Of a stretch of 64,000 nt of DNA, positions 28,599-36,796 are shown one piece after another; positions within the stretch are counted from its first letter, which is position 1; each line of letters begins with the position of its first letter. The stretch is taken from assembly GCF_041434935.1 (NCBI RefSeq), contig NZ_CP107964.1:3720001-3784000 (forward strand), written 5' to 3'. The notes below the pieces were generated by a model, which was given only the letters and a program-made list of their open reading frames with translations, made no database searches and was not told where the DNA came from. The DNA is from Kitasatospora sp. NBC_00374. GTDB lineage: Bacteria > Actinomycetota > Actinomycetes > Streptomycetales > Streptomycetaceae. Position numbers and translations under genes: made by a program.

Positions 28599-29720
28599 AT
28601 GCGCAAGACCACCAGAACCCATCTCGTCCTGGCCGCCGCCGTCCTCGCGGTCTCGGCCTGCGGGAGCGGCGGGCCGAAGGCCGCGGAGCCCGTCGCCGCC
28701 GGCGCCCCGCTCGCGGGCCGCGACAGCATCGTGGTCGCCTGGTGCGACCGGTTCGCGGCGCAGTCCACCACCGCGCCGGACACCAAGGTCCACGTGGTCA
28801 CCGTGGTCGCCCACTCCTCGGCGGACGGCACCCGGCTCGCCGAGCGGTCAGCGGCGCTCCCGGACGGCGCGGCGGTCGAGCCGCTGTGCGGGCAGCCCCG
28901 GCGGTCGACGGCCGCCGCGGACCGGCAGCTGTTCGACCCCGGGTTCGGGCTGGTCGCCGGGACGGTACCGGGCCCGAACGGGTCCGCCCCGGTGGCGACC
29001 GCGTTCACCCTGCCGGGCGGCAGGGCCGCCGTGGCCGAGCCGGCCGAGGGCCGCGGGCCTGCCTTCCAGGCAGGCACCTCCGTCCTCTGGTACGAGGGCG
29101 CCGACCACAAGGTGGTCAGCCGCGACCTGGCCGCCGCCGGCGCCGGGCCGCAGGACCACGGCACCGCACCCGGCCAGGACTTCGCCCTGGTCGACGGCAG
29201 GCCGTGGCTGACCCGGCCGGTGGACACCAAGGCCGACCAGGTGGCGGCGGCCCCCGGCGGCGAGGTCGCGGCCGGCAGCGGCCTCTGGCGCCGGACCGAC
29301 CCCGCGGCGAGCTACGACCCGCAGTACGTCGAGCCCGCGGCGCTGGGCCCGTCCGGCAACGGCCGCACCACGCTGCCCGGCAGCGAGACGGTGCCCGGCT
29401 GCGCCCCGCGGCTGTGGACCGACCCGCGGACGCTGCTGTGCGTGAACAACGAGCAACTGCTGCTGCTGACCTTCGCGGCCGACCACAGCCGGCTGGAGGG
29501 CTTCACCTCGCTGCTGCCACCGGAGCGGCGGTTCGTCGACGGCGCGGTGCTCTCCCCGGACGGCAGGTCGCTGGCCTACCTGGACGGCTACGGCGGGACG
29601 ACCTTCCTCTACCGGATCGACCTGACCCCCGGCGCGCAGCCGGTGCGGCTGGGCCCGGTCGCCACCTCGACGGCCGAGGAGCAGAGCGCGGGCCTCCCGC
29701 ACCTGGTCGCCTGGCAGTAG
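28599..29720 (+). CDS. Secreted lipoprotein, TolB-like C-terminus
   Basis: A 373-residue lipoprotein. The signal peptide ends in the lipobox LAVSAC with lipidated Cys21, after a basic MRKTTR start. The body is mostly extended; near the end VLSPDGRSLAYLDGYGG and FLYRIDLTPG look like one WD40/PD40-type beta-propeller blade. The ATG at 28599 follows GGGGGAG. The gene is divergent from the P450 gene across 112 bases. I do not recognise a family and cannot assign a function beyond an envelope-anchored, probably binding, protein. Confidence 0.8.
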   Translation: MRKTTRTHLVLAAAVLAVSACGSGGPKAAEPVAAGAPLAGRDSIVVAWCDRFAAQSTTAPDTKVHVVTVVAHSSADGTRLAERSAALPDGAAVEPLCGQPRRSTAAADRQLFDPGFGLVAGTVPGPNGSAPVATAFTLPGGRAAVAEPAEGRGPAFQAGTSVLWYEGADHKVVSRDLAAAGAGPQDHGTAPGQDFALVDGRPWLTRPVDTKADQVAAAPGGEVAAGSGLWRRTDPAASYDPQYVEPAALGPSGNGRTTLPGSETVPGCAPRLWTDPRTLLCVNNEQLLLLTFAADHSRLEGFTSLLPPERRFVDGAVLSPDGRSLAYLDGYGGTTFLYRIDLTPGAQPVRLGPVATSTAEEQSAGLPHLVAWQ

Positions 29721-29762
29721 GCGCAGTCGCCCCCGCAGTCGTCCCCCGCTGTCGCCCCGCAG

Positions 29763-30500
29763 TCACTCCCCCGCGACCAGCCGGCGCACCAGCTCCGGCA
29801 GCGCGGTGGAGATCGGCTCCCGGATCACCTCGTCGGCCACCGGGTCGTACGGGGTGGGCTCGCCGTTCACGATGACCAGCCGGGCCCCGTGCTCCAGCGC
29901 GATCTGCGGCAGCGCGGCCACCGGATGGACCTGCAGGGTGGTGCCGACGGCGACGAACAGGTCACAGGCCTTGGCGATGGCGTCCGCCTGGTCGAGCACC
30001 ACCGGGTCGAGTGTCTCGCCGAACATCACGGTGCAGGGCTTGAGCACGCCCCCGCAGGCCGTACAGGCCGGGTCCGGCTCGCCGGCCGCGACCCGCGCCA
30101 GCGCGTCCGCCATCGCGCTGCGCACCCGGCAGCGGACGCACTGCACCTGGTGCGCGGTGCCGTGCAGTTCGAGCACCTTGCGGGCAGGCAGACCGGAGCG
30201 CCGGTGCAGCCCGTCGACGTTCTGGGTGAGCACCCGCACCGGCAGCCCGCTGCGCTCCAGCTCGACCAGGGCCCGGTGGCCCGGGTTCGGCTCGGCCGCG
30301 AGCGCGCCCGCCTCGGCGCGCATCAGCCAGGAGCGGCGGCGCACGTCCGGGTCGGCGAGGTACGGGCCGATGGTGACCAGCTCCTGGGCCTTCGGGTCGC
30401 GCTGCCAAAGGCCGTTCGGGCCACGGTAGTCGGGGATGCCGGAGTCGGTGGAGATGCCCGCGCCGGTCAGGACGGCGATCAGGGGGCGCTTCGCGTTCAC
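29763..30500 (-). CDS. Sirtuin (NAD-dependent protein deacylase)
   Basis: A 245-residue Sir2-family protein. It shows GAGISTDSGIPDYRG (13-27), TQNVDGLH (92-99), catalytic His113 in ELHGT, and four zinc cysteines (Cys121, 124, 146, 149). The GVMFGE-type block appears as CTVMFGETL. It would remove acetyl or other acyl groups from lysines using NAD+, releasing O-acyl-ADP-ribose. I take the GTG at 30500 as start because similarity begins there and a TAGCGT hexamer (30514-30509) lies eight bases upstream with no ribosome binding site, as in a nearly leaderless mRNA. Another GTG 33 bases upstream is possible. Confidence 0.9.
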   Translation of the reverse strand: MNAKRPLIAVLTGAGISTDSGIPDYRGPNGLWQRDPKAQELVTIGPYLADPDVRRRSWLMRAEAGALAAEPNPGHRALVELERSGLPVRVLTQNVDGLHRRSGLPARKVLELHGTAHQVQCVRCRVRSAMADALARVAAGEPDPACTACGGVLKPCTVMFGETLDPVVLDQADAIAKACDLFVAVGTTLQVHPVAALPQIALEHGARLVIVNGEPTPYDPVADEVIREPISTALPELVRRLVAGE

Positions 30501-30585
30501 ACCCCGCGACGCTACGGGCCCGGCGGCCGTCACGCGAACGGTTTGCGTGCACCCCGAACGCCTCCGCCGGGCGCCCGCGTTCCGT

Positions 30586-30591
30586 TACCGT
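30586..30591 (+). promoter_or_regulatory. Leaderless-type -10 element of the helicase-associated gene
   Basis: TACCGT is followed by six bases and then the GTG start codon. No Shine-Dalgarno sequence is present. Confidence 0.5.
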
Positions 30592-30597
30592 GGCCGG

Positions 30598-32988
30598 GTG
30601 ACCAGCGCCGAAGCCCTCCAGACCTGGCTGACCACCCGCACCCCCGCCCAGCTGACCGAACTGCTGGAGCAGCGGCTGCTGCCGTACTCGGCAGGCCCCG
30701 GCCTGGACGACCCGCTTCAGCTCGCGGACCACCTGCTGACCGCGACCTCCACCCTGATCGGGATGAACGCGCTCAACCTGGCCGAACTCCAGGTCCTGAC
30801 CGCGGTCTCGGCGCTCGCCGAGCGCCTGCACGGCCCGCTGCCGGTCGCGGCGGCCGGCGCCGGCCCGGCGGGCTTCACCGGCGGCCGGCCGTCCTACCGG
30901 CCCGGCGGGTTCGCCGTCCGGCCGCCCGACCCGGCCGAACGCACCGTCCCGCGGGCCCTGTTGCTCGACGAGCTGGGCGAGCGCGCCGCACCGTTCCTGG
31001 ACGGCCTGGCCGAACGCGCCCTGCTCCTGCCGCCGCACGGCCCCCGGCTCACCGTGCCGGCCGTCCTGCACCAGCGCTCCGCCGAGCTGCGCGGGCTGGG
31101 CCGCCCGGCCGCCGTCCTGCTCTCCGAGGCCTACAAGGCCGCCGAGATCCGCCTGATCGAGGACACCCTCGGCCTGACCCCGGCCCAGAACCGGGACGCG
31201 GCGCAGCGGCAGATCGTCGACTGGCTGCAGGACACCGCGGCCGTGTGCCGGCTGGCCGCGGGCGCCCCCGTCGAGGCCGTACGACTGCTCGCCTCCCTCC
31301 TCTCCGAGGGCCCGCTGCTGCACACCCGCTGCTTCGTCCCGGACGCCGGCGGCTACTACGGTGCGGCGAGCAGGTTCCACTTCCGCCCGGGCGGTTCGGG
31401 TGACCCGGGGACGGACTGGCTGGCCGCGCGCGGCCTGCTGGTCCCGGTCGGGGTCGACCTCGTCGAGCTGCCGTACGAGGTCGGCACGGCCCTGCGCGAC
31501 CCCGACGAGGCCCTGCCCTTCACCCCCGAACCGCCCGCCGTCCACGGCGCCCGGCCGCTGCCGCAGCGGTCCGCGGGCGAGGCGCAGGCCGCCGTCACCG
31601 CGGCCGTCTCACAGGTGGAGCTGCTGCTCAGGGCGACCGCCGCGGCTCCGCTCGCCGTCCGCCGGACCGGCGGCATCGCCGTCCGGGACACCCGCCGGCT
31701 CGCCAAGGCCGTCGGCGCGAGCGAGCAGCACACCCGGTTCTGGCTCGACCTCACCGCCAACGCGGGCCTGATCTCACCGCACCGCGACACCCCGCCGCCG
31801 ACCCGCGGCCGCAAGCCGGCCCCGCCGCCGCCGGCCCGGATGCTGCCCACCGACCGGTACGACGGCTGGCTGGCGGCCCCGCCCGCCGACCGCCTGGTAC
31901 CGCTGATCGCCACCTGGGCCGTCACCCCCGAGGTGTTCAGCCACTGGCCGGACGAGGGCGACACCCCGGTCGCCCTGGTCACCCCGCAGGATCCGGACGC
32001 CGTACCGCTGCGCCACGCCCTGCTGGAGGCGCTGGCCCTGCTGCCCGCGGGGCAGGGCCTGGGTGCCGTGGCCGGGCTGGACGCCGGGGCCCTCGGCGAG
32101 CTGACCGACGCCGCCCGTTGGCACCTGCCCGTGGCCGTCGGCGACGCGGACGAACAGTCCGTCCTGGCCCGGGCCACCCTGACCGAGGCCGAACTGCTCG
32201 GAGTGGTCGCCCACGGCGCGCTCACCCCCGTCGGGCACGCCGTGCTGGCGCTGCTGCGCGCCGGCGCGGACCGCTGGTTCCCCGCCGTCCCCGGCGCGGG
32301 ACCGTCCCTAACCGGACACCCGGAACTGGCCCGGGCCGTCGAGGAACTGCGGACCGCACTCGCCGAACTGGTGCCGACGCCGCTCACCACGGCCCGGTTC
32401 CAGGCCGACCTCACCGTCGTGGTGGCCGGCGCCCCGGCACCCGACCTGGCCGACCTGCTGGGCTCGGTGGCCGATCGCGAGTCCGACGGCCACGCCGTGG
32501 TCTGGCGGATCGGCCCGGCCTCGGTCCGGCGTGCGCTGGACGCGGGCGCGGACGCCGACGACCTGCTGGCCCGCCTCACCGAGGTCTCCGAGGGCGCGCT
32601 CCCGCTGCCACAGACCCTGGAGTACCTGGTCAAGGACACCGCCCGCACCCACGGCCGGGTCCGGGTGGTGCGCTCGTCCTGCTGCCTGCGCTCCGACGAC
32701 GAGGCCCTCGTCCTGGAGCTCTCCAAGGCCCGCGCGCTCACCAGGCTCGGCCTGCGCCGGATCGCCCCCACCGTCCTGATCAGCACCGCCTCCCCCACCG
32801 ACACCCTGGCCGCACTGCGCCTGGCGGGCTACGCCCCGGTCCTGGAGGCGGAGACCGGCACCACCGTGATCGAGCGGGCCCCCGAGGAGCGCGCTGCCGT
32901 CGAGATGCCCGAACTCGCCGCCGCACGCCAGCACCACGGCCGCGGGCCGGGATCGGCGGCCGCGCTCGCGGCCGCGCTGCTGGGCTGA
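30598..32988 (+). CDS. Helicase-associated (XPB/Ssl2-like N-terminal / Helicase_C_3) protein without helicase motor
   Basis: A 796-residue soluble protein, mostly helical with winged-helix-like segments. The C-terminal 130 residues (LVKDTARTHGRVRVVRSS, DDEALVLELSKARAL, LRRIAPTVLISTASP) are the conserved domain found next to XPB-type helicases in actinomycetes. No Walker A, DEAD/DEAH or other helicase motor motif is present. The GTG at 30598 is chosen because of the TACCGT-N6 spacing. It may work with an XPB-like helicase encoded elsewhere. The nearest downstream genes, a MoxR ATPase and VWA protein, follow after 115 bases containing a short tandem repeat. Confidence 0.78.
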   Translation: MTSAEALQTWLTTRTPAQLTELLEQRLLPYSAGPGLDDPLQLADHLLTATSTLIGMNALNLAELQVLTAVSALAERLHGPLPVAAAGAGPAGFTGGRPSYRPGGFAVRPPDPAERTVPRALLLDELGERAAPFLDGLAERALLLPPHGPRLTVPAVLHQRSAELRGLGRPAAVLLSEAYKAAEIRLIEDTLGLTPAQNRDAAQRQIVDWLQDTAAVCRLAAGAPVEAVRLLASLLSEGPLLHTRCFVPDAGGYYGAASRFHFRPGGSGDPGTDWLAARGLLVPVGVDLVELPYEVGTALRDPDEALPFTPEPPAVHGARPLPQRSAGEAQAAVTAAVSQVELLLRATAAAPLAVRRTGGIAVRDTRRLAKAVGASEQHTRFWLDLTANAGLISPHRDTPPPTRGRKPAPPPPARMLPTDRYDGWLAAPPADRLVPLIATWAVTPEVFSHWPDEGDTPVALVTPQDPDAVPLRHALLEALALLPAGQGLGAVAGLDAGALGELTDAARWHLPVAVGDADEQSVLARATLTEAELLGVVAHGALTPVGHAVLALLRAGADRWFPAVPGAGPSLTGHPELARAVEELRTALAELVPTPLTTARFQADLTVVVAGAPAPDLADLLGSVADRESDGHAVVWRIGPASVRRALDAGADADDLLARLTEVSEGALPLPQTLEYLVKDTARTHGRVRVVRSSCCLRSDDEALVLELSKARALTRLGLRRIAPTVLISTASPTDTLAALRLAGYAPVLEAETGTTVIERAPEERAAVEMPELAAARQHHGRGPGSAAALAAALLG

Positions 32989-32999
32989 GCGGCGGCGCC

Positions 33000-33031
33000 G
33001 CCGGGCTGCCGGGCTGCCGGGCTGCCGGGCT
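33000..33031 (+). repeat. Four tandem copies of an 8-base unit
   Basis: GCCGGGCT is repeated four times exactly, immediately after the helicase-associated gene. It is the only perfect short tandem array I noticed outside coding regions. Confidence 0.85.
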
Positions 33032-33103
33032 GCGCGAAAACCGGGTGCGGCCCGGGCCCGGCGGGCCCAGACTGCACGGGAATCCACGTACCGAAGGAGT
33101 CCC

Positions 33104-34168
33104 GTGCAGGGTGCCGTCGCCGTCTCACCGTCCGAGGTCCCCGAGCTGCTGCTCGGCCTGGCCACCGTCCGGCCGGTGTTCCTGTGGGGCGCGCCCGGGA
33201 TCGGCAAGTCCTCGCTGGTACGGGAGTTCGCGGACTCGCTGGGGTTGGAGTGTGTGAGTCTGATCGGTACCCAGCTGGCGCCGGAGGACCTGGTCGGCGT
33301 CCCGCAGATCACGGCGGACGGCCGGTCGCGGTTCTGCCCGCCGGAGTCGATCGCCCGCGAGGAGCCGTACTGCCTGTTCCTGGACGAGCTCAACGCCGCC
33401 ACCCCGGACGTCCAGAAGGCCTTCTACTCGCTCATCCTGGACCGCCGGATCGGCTCCTACGAGCTGCCGCCCGGCTCGATCGTGATCGGTGCCGGCAACC
33501 GGGCCACCGACGGCGCGCTGGCCCGTCCGATGGCGTCCGCCCTGGTCAACCGGCTGGTCCACGTGCACCTGCGGGCCAGCGCCACCGACTGGCTCGGCTG
33601 GGCCGCCGGCAACGGCATCCATCCCTGGGTGACGGACTACCTGACCGACCGCCCCGACCACCTGTGGTCCGCGCCGCCGAAGACCGAGGAGCCGTTCTCC
33701 ACCCCGCGCGCCTGGCACATGCTCTCCGACGCGCTGCACTCCTTCGGCCCGACCCTGGAGGAGCCGACCCTCAAGGTGCTCGCGCACGGACTGCTCACGC
33801 CGCAGCACGCGGTGAGCTTCTGCGGCTACGCCAAGATCGTCCGCAACTCCTACGGCCTGGACGCGATCCTCAAGGGCGACGCCCGCTGGCCGCACCGGCC
33901 CGAGGACCGCGACCTGCTCTACTACCTGGCCGACTCCTTCCGCACCCGCCTGGTCAAGGAGCTGCCCGCACGCAAGGAGCACGTCTCCAACGCGCTGCGG
34001 CAGACCGCCTACCGGGCCAAGTCCCTGCTGGTCCAGCTGGCCGAGATCTCGGTCGAGGTGGCCCAGACCGTGATCGCGGACGGGCCGGACGGCAACCCCG
34101 TGCTGCCCGCCTGGTTCCTGATCGAGGCCGCCCGGGACATGCCCCGCCTGGTCGAGGCCCGCCGGTGA
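33104..34168 (+). CDS. MoxR-like AAA+ ATPase
   Basis: A 354-residue AAA+ protein. Walker A is GAPGIGKSS (29-37), Walker B is CLFLDELNAA (Asp94-Glu95), and VIGAGNRATDGA gives sensor 1. MoxR-type ATPases act as chaperone-like partners of VWA proteins. The GTG start has GAAGGAG four bases before it. The stop overlaps the start of the VWA/metallopeptidase-like gene by four bases (GTGA), so the two are a translationally coupled pair, as expected for this class. The client is unknown. Confidence 0.9.
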   Translation: MQGAVAVSPSEVPELLLGLATVRPVFLWGAPGIGKSSLVREFADSLGLECVSLIGTQLAPEDLVGVPQITADGRSRFCPPESIAREEPYCLFLDELNAATPDVQKAFYSLILDRRIGSYELPPGSIVIGAGNRATDGALARPMASALVNRLVHVHLRASATDWLGWAAGNGIHPWVTDYLTDRPDHLWSAPPKTEEPFSTPRAWHMLSDALHSFGPTLEEPTLKVLAHGLLTPQHAVSFCGYAKIVRNSYGLDAILKGDARWPHRPEDRDLLYYLADSFRTRLVKELPARKEHVSNALRQTAYRAKSLLVQLAEISVEVAQTVIADGPDGNPVLPAWFLIEAARDMPRLVEARR

Positions 34169-35985
34169 CGCCCGCGCGGACCACCAGGTCCGGCACGTCA
34201 GCCACGTCAGGCAAGGGCGCCAAGGAGCCGGTCCCCGACCCGAACGCCGAGGCCTTCGCCGCAGGCGTCCGCCTGCTGCACACCAACCACGCGCTCGCCT
34301 CGGTGGGCGCCCGGATCTGCCGGTCACCCGACTGTGAGCTGTGCCCCACCAACGGCTGGGCGGTCGCCGACTCCAACGGCACCGTCCACGCCGACCCGCG
34401 TCGCCGCGCCGAGCCCGCCGAGTGGGCCTGGGTACTCGCGCACTGCCTGCTCCACCTGGGCTTCGGCCACGTACCGGCCGCCGAGGGCCGCCGCACCGCA
34501 CCCGACGACCACGAACTGGCCGCCCGCTGCGCGGTGGTCATCCGCTTCCAGGCCACCTTCACCGCCGGCCGTCCCCCGTTCGACCTGCCCGTCCTCCCGG
34601 CCGGGGACGAGGAGGTACTCGCCGCCCGCTGGCGCCGCGACGGCCTGCCGGCGCTCCCGGACGTCGGCGGCACCGGTCCCGACCAACTGCTCCTGCCCTG
34701 GTCCGAGCACCACGGCAGGCCCGAGGACTGGACCGTGGCCTTCGCCGCCGCGCTCACCCGCACCATGTCCGCCGCGATGGACGTGGCCGGCGGCCGCCGC
34801 GACGAACTGACCGGCGAACGCACCCCCGAACGCCCGTGGACCAAGGCACTCAACTGGTTCATCTCCTCGTACCCGCTGCTCGGCGGCCTGGCCGCCGGCA
34901 TCACCCTGGTCGCCGACGCCGAACTCGCCCGTGCCCGCGGCATCGCGATCGCCGCCGTCAGCGCCGCGGCCGGCGAGATCTACCTCAACCCGCTGCGCCA
35001 CTACAGCGACCAGGAGTGGCGGTTCATCCTGGCCCACGAGATGCTGCACGCCGCGCTGCGGCACGGCGACCGCTGCGGGGCCCGCGACCCGTACCTGTTC
35101 AACGTCGCCGCCGACTACGTGATCAACGGCTGGCTGCTGGAGATGGGCGTCGGCGAGATGCCCGACGGCCTGCTGCACGACCCCGAGCTGAAGGGGCTCT
35201 CGGCCGAGGAGGTCTACGACCGGATCGTCCGCGACCAGCGCCGCATCCGACGCCTGGCCACCCTCGCCGGCAAGGGACAGCCGGACGTGCTCGGCGAACC
35301 ACTCGGCCCCCCGCGCGACTACGTCGACCTGGACGACTTCTACCGCCGCGGCCTGCAACAGGGCTTCGACCTGCACGAGCGCGAACGCGGCCACCTCCCG
35401 GCCGGGCTGGTCGAGGAGATCCGCGCACTCGCCCACCCGCCCCTGCCCTGGGACGCGCAACTGGCCCGCTGGTTCGACGAGTTCGTCCCGTCCCCGGTCG
35501 CGCAGCGCAGCTACGCCCGCCCCTCCCGCCGCCAGGCCTCCACCCCGGACATCCCGCGCGCCGGACGGTACTTCCCGCCCGAGGAGGTGGCCCGCTGCAC
35601 CTTCGGCGTCGTCCTGGACACCTCCGGCTCGATGGACCGGCGGCTGCTCGGCAAGGCGCTGGGTGCGATCGCCTCCTACGCCGCCGCCCGCGAAGTCCCG
35701 GCCGCCCGGGTGGTGTTCTGCGACGCCGCGCCGTACGACGCCGGCTACCTGCCGCCCGAGGACATCGCGGGGCGGGTCCGGGTCCGCGGCCGGGGCGGCA
35801 CCGTCCTGCAGCCCGGCATCGACCTGCTGGAGCGCGCCGCGGACTTCCCGCCGGGCGCCCCGGTACTGGTGATCACCGACGGCGAGTGCGACGTCCTGCG
35901 GGTACGGCGCGAACACGCCTACCTCGTCCCCCAGGGCGCCGGACTCCCCTTCACCCCTCGCGGCCCGGTCTTCCGCGTCCGCTGA
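34165..35985 (+). CDS. VWA protein with two tandem zincin-like domains (DUF2201-type)
   Basis: A 606-residue protein. Residues 30-135 and 225-325 look like two copies of one metallopeptidase-like unit: EWAWVLAHCLLHLGFGH (His93, His97, His102) in the first and EWRFILAHEMLHAALRH (His291, Glu292, His295, His300) in the second. The first copy lacks the catalytic Glu (Cys94 instead). A VWA domain closes the protein, with MIDAS DTSGSM (485-490) and VITDGECD. The layout matches putative metallopeptidases with a DUF2201 N-terminus and VWA end, found beside MoxR ATPases. Peptidase activity is not proven for the family. The start overlaps the MoxR stop. Confidence 0.85.
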   Translation: MTPARTTRSGTSATSGKGAKEPVPDPNAEAFAAGVRLLHTNHALASVGARICRSPDCELCPTNGWAVADSNGTVHADPRRRAEPAEWAWVLAHCLLHLGFGHVPAAEGRRTAPDDHELAARCAVVIRFQATFTAGRPPFDLPVLPAGDEEVLAARWRRDGLPALPDVGGTGPDQLLLPWSEHHGRPEDWTVAFAAALTRTMSAAMDVAGGRRDELTGERTPERPWTKALNWFISSYPLLGGLAAGITLVADAELARARGIAIAAVSAAAGEIYLNPLRHYSDQEWRFILAHEMLHAALRHGDRCGARDPYLFNVAADYVINGWLLEMGVGEMPDGLLHDPELKGLSAEEVYDRIVRDQRRIRRLATLAGKGQPDVLGEPLGPPRDYVDLDDFYRRGLQQGFDLHERERGHLPAGLVEEIRALAHPPLPWDAQLARWFDEFVPSPVAQRSYARPSRRQASTPDIPRAGRYFPPEEVARCTFGVVLDTSGSMDRRLLGKALGAIASYAAAREVPAARVVFCDAAPYDAGYLPPEDIAGRVRVRGRGGTVLQPGIDLLERAADFPPGAPVLVITDGECDVLRVRREHAYLVPQGAGLPFTPRGPVFRVR

Positions 35986-36104
35986 CACCCCCGGCGCACC
36001 GAACGCACCCCCACCGCGCCCCTGCCGTGTTGCCGCAGCAGCGTCGCAGCGCACCACCCGGCCTGCGGCGCCGCTCTCGGAGCACCCCGTCCAGCCGTCG
36101 CCCG

Positions 36105-36788
36105 TCAGCCGTCCCCCGCCACCACCGCGCCGGACTCGTACGCGAAGACCACCGCGTGCACCCGGTCGCGCAGCCGCAGCTTGCTCAGCACGTTGCTGAC
36201 ATGCGTCTTGACGGTGTGTTCGCTGACCACCAGCTCGGCGGCGATCTCGGCGTTGGACATCCCCCGCGCCAGCAGCCGAAGCGTCTCCTGCTCGCGCGCC
36301 GTCAGCTGTTCCAGCAGCCTGGACTGCGGTCGCGGCGGGCCGCCGCCCTGGGCGCCCGGCCGGCGGGCGGCGAACTCGCCGATCAACCGTCTGGTCACGG
36401 ACGGCGCCAGCAGCGCCTCACCGGAGGCGACCATCCGTACGCCGTGCGCCAGGTCGTCCCGGCGGACGTCCTTGAGCAGGAAGCCGCTCGCCCCCGCGTA
36501 CAGCGCGTCGTAGACGTAGTCGTCGATGTCGAAGGTGGTCAGCATGATCACCTTGCAGTCCGGGAACTCGGCGCAGACCCGCCGGGCCGCCTCCAGCCCG
36601 TCCATCACCGGCATCCGCACGTCCAGCAGCAGGACGTCGGGGCGGTGCTCGCGGACGGCCTCGACCGCCTCCGCGCCGTCGGCCGCCTCACCGACCACCT
36701 CGATGTCCGGCTGCGCGTCCAGGATCATCCCGAACCCGGCGCGCACCAGCTCCTGGTCGTCCGCCACCACCACCCGTATCGAACCCAT
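36105..36788 (-). CDS. NarL/LuxR-type response regulator
   Basis: A 227-residue regulator. Receiver residues are Asp9-Asp10-like VVADDQ, phospho-acceptor Asp56 in LLLDVRMP and the KD pair in FLLKDV. A LuxR helix-turn-helix ends it (LTAREQETLRLLARGMSNAEIAAEL, shown here in part). The ATG at 36788 is preceded by AGGGAGAGC. A GTG four codons upstream overlaps the kinase stop (GTGA) and also has GGAG before it, so either start is possible. It is the partner of the upstream histidine kinase. Confidence 0.92.
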   Translation of the reverse strand: MGSIRVVVADDQELVRAGFGMILDAQPDIEVVGEAADGAEAVEAVREHRPDVLLLDVRMPVMDGLEAARRVCAEFPDCKVIMLTTFDIDDYVYDALYAGASGFLLKDVRRDDLAHGVRMVASGEALLAPSVTRRLIGEFAARRPGAQGGGPPRPQSRLLEQLTAREQETLRLLARGMSNAEIAAELVVSEHTVKTHVSNVLSKLRLRDRVHAVVFAYESGAVVAGDG

Positions 36789-36796
36789 GCTCTCCC

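Noticed and set aside
29721..29762. Repeated CGCAGTC units between the lipoprotein and sirtuin genes
   Set aside because: Only three imperfect copies, no hairpin and no regular spacing; too short to call a repeat or terminator.
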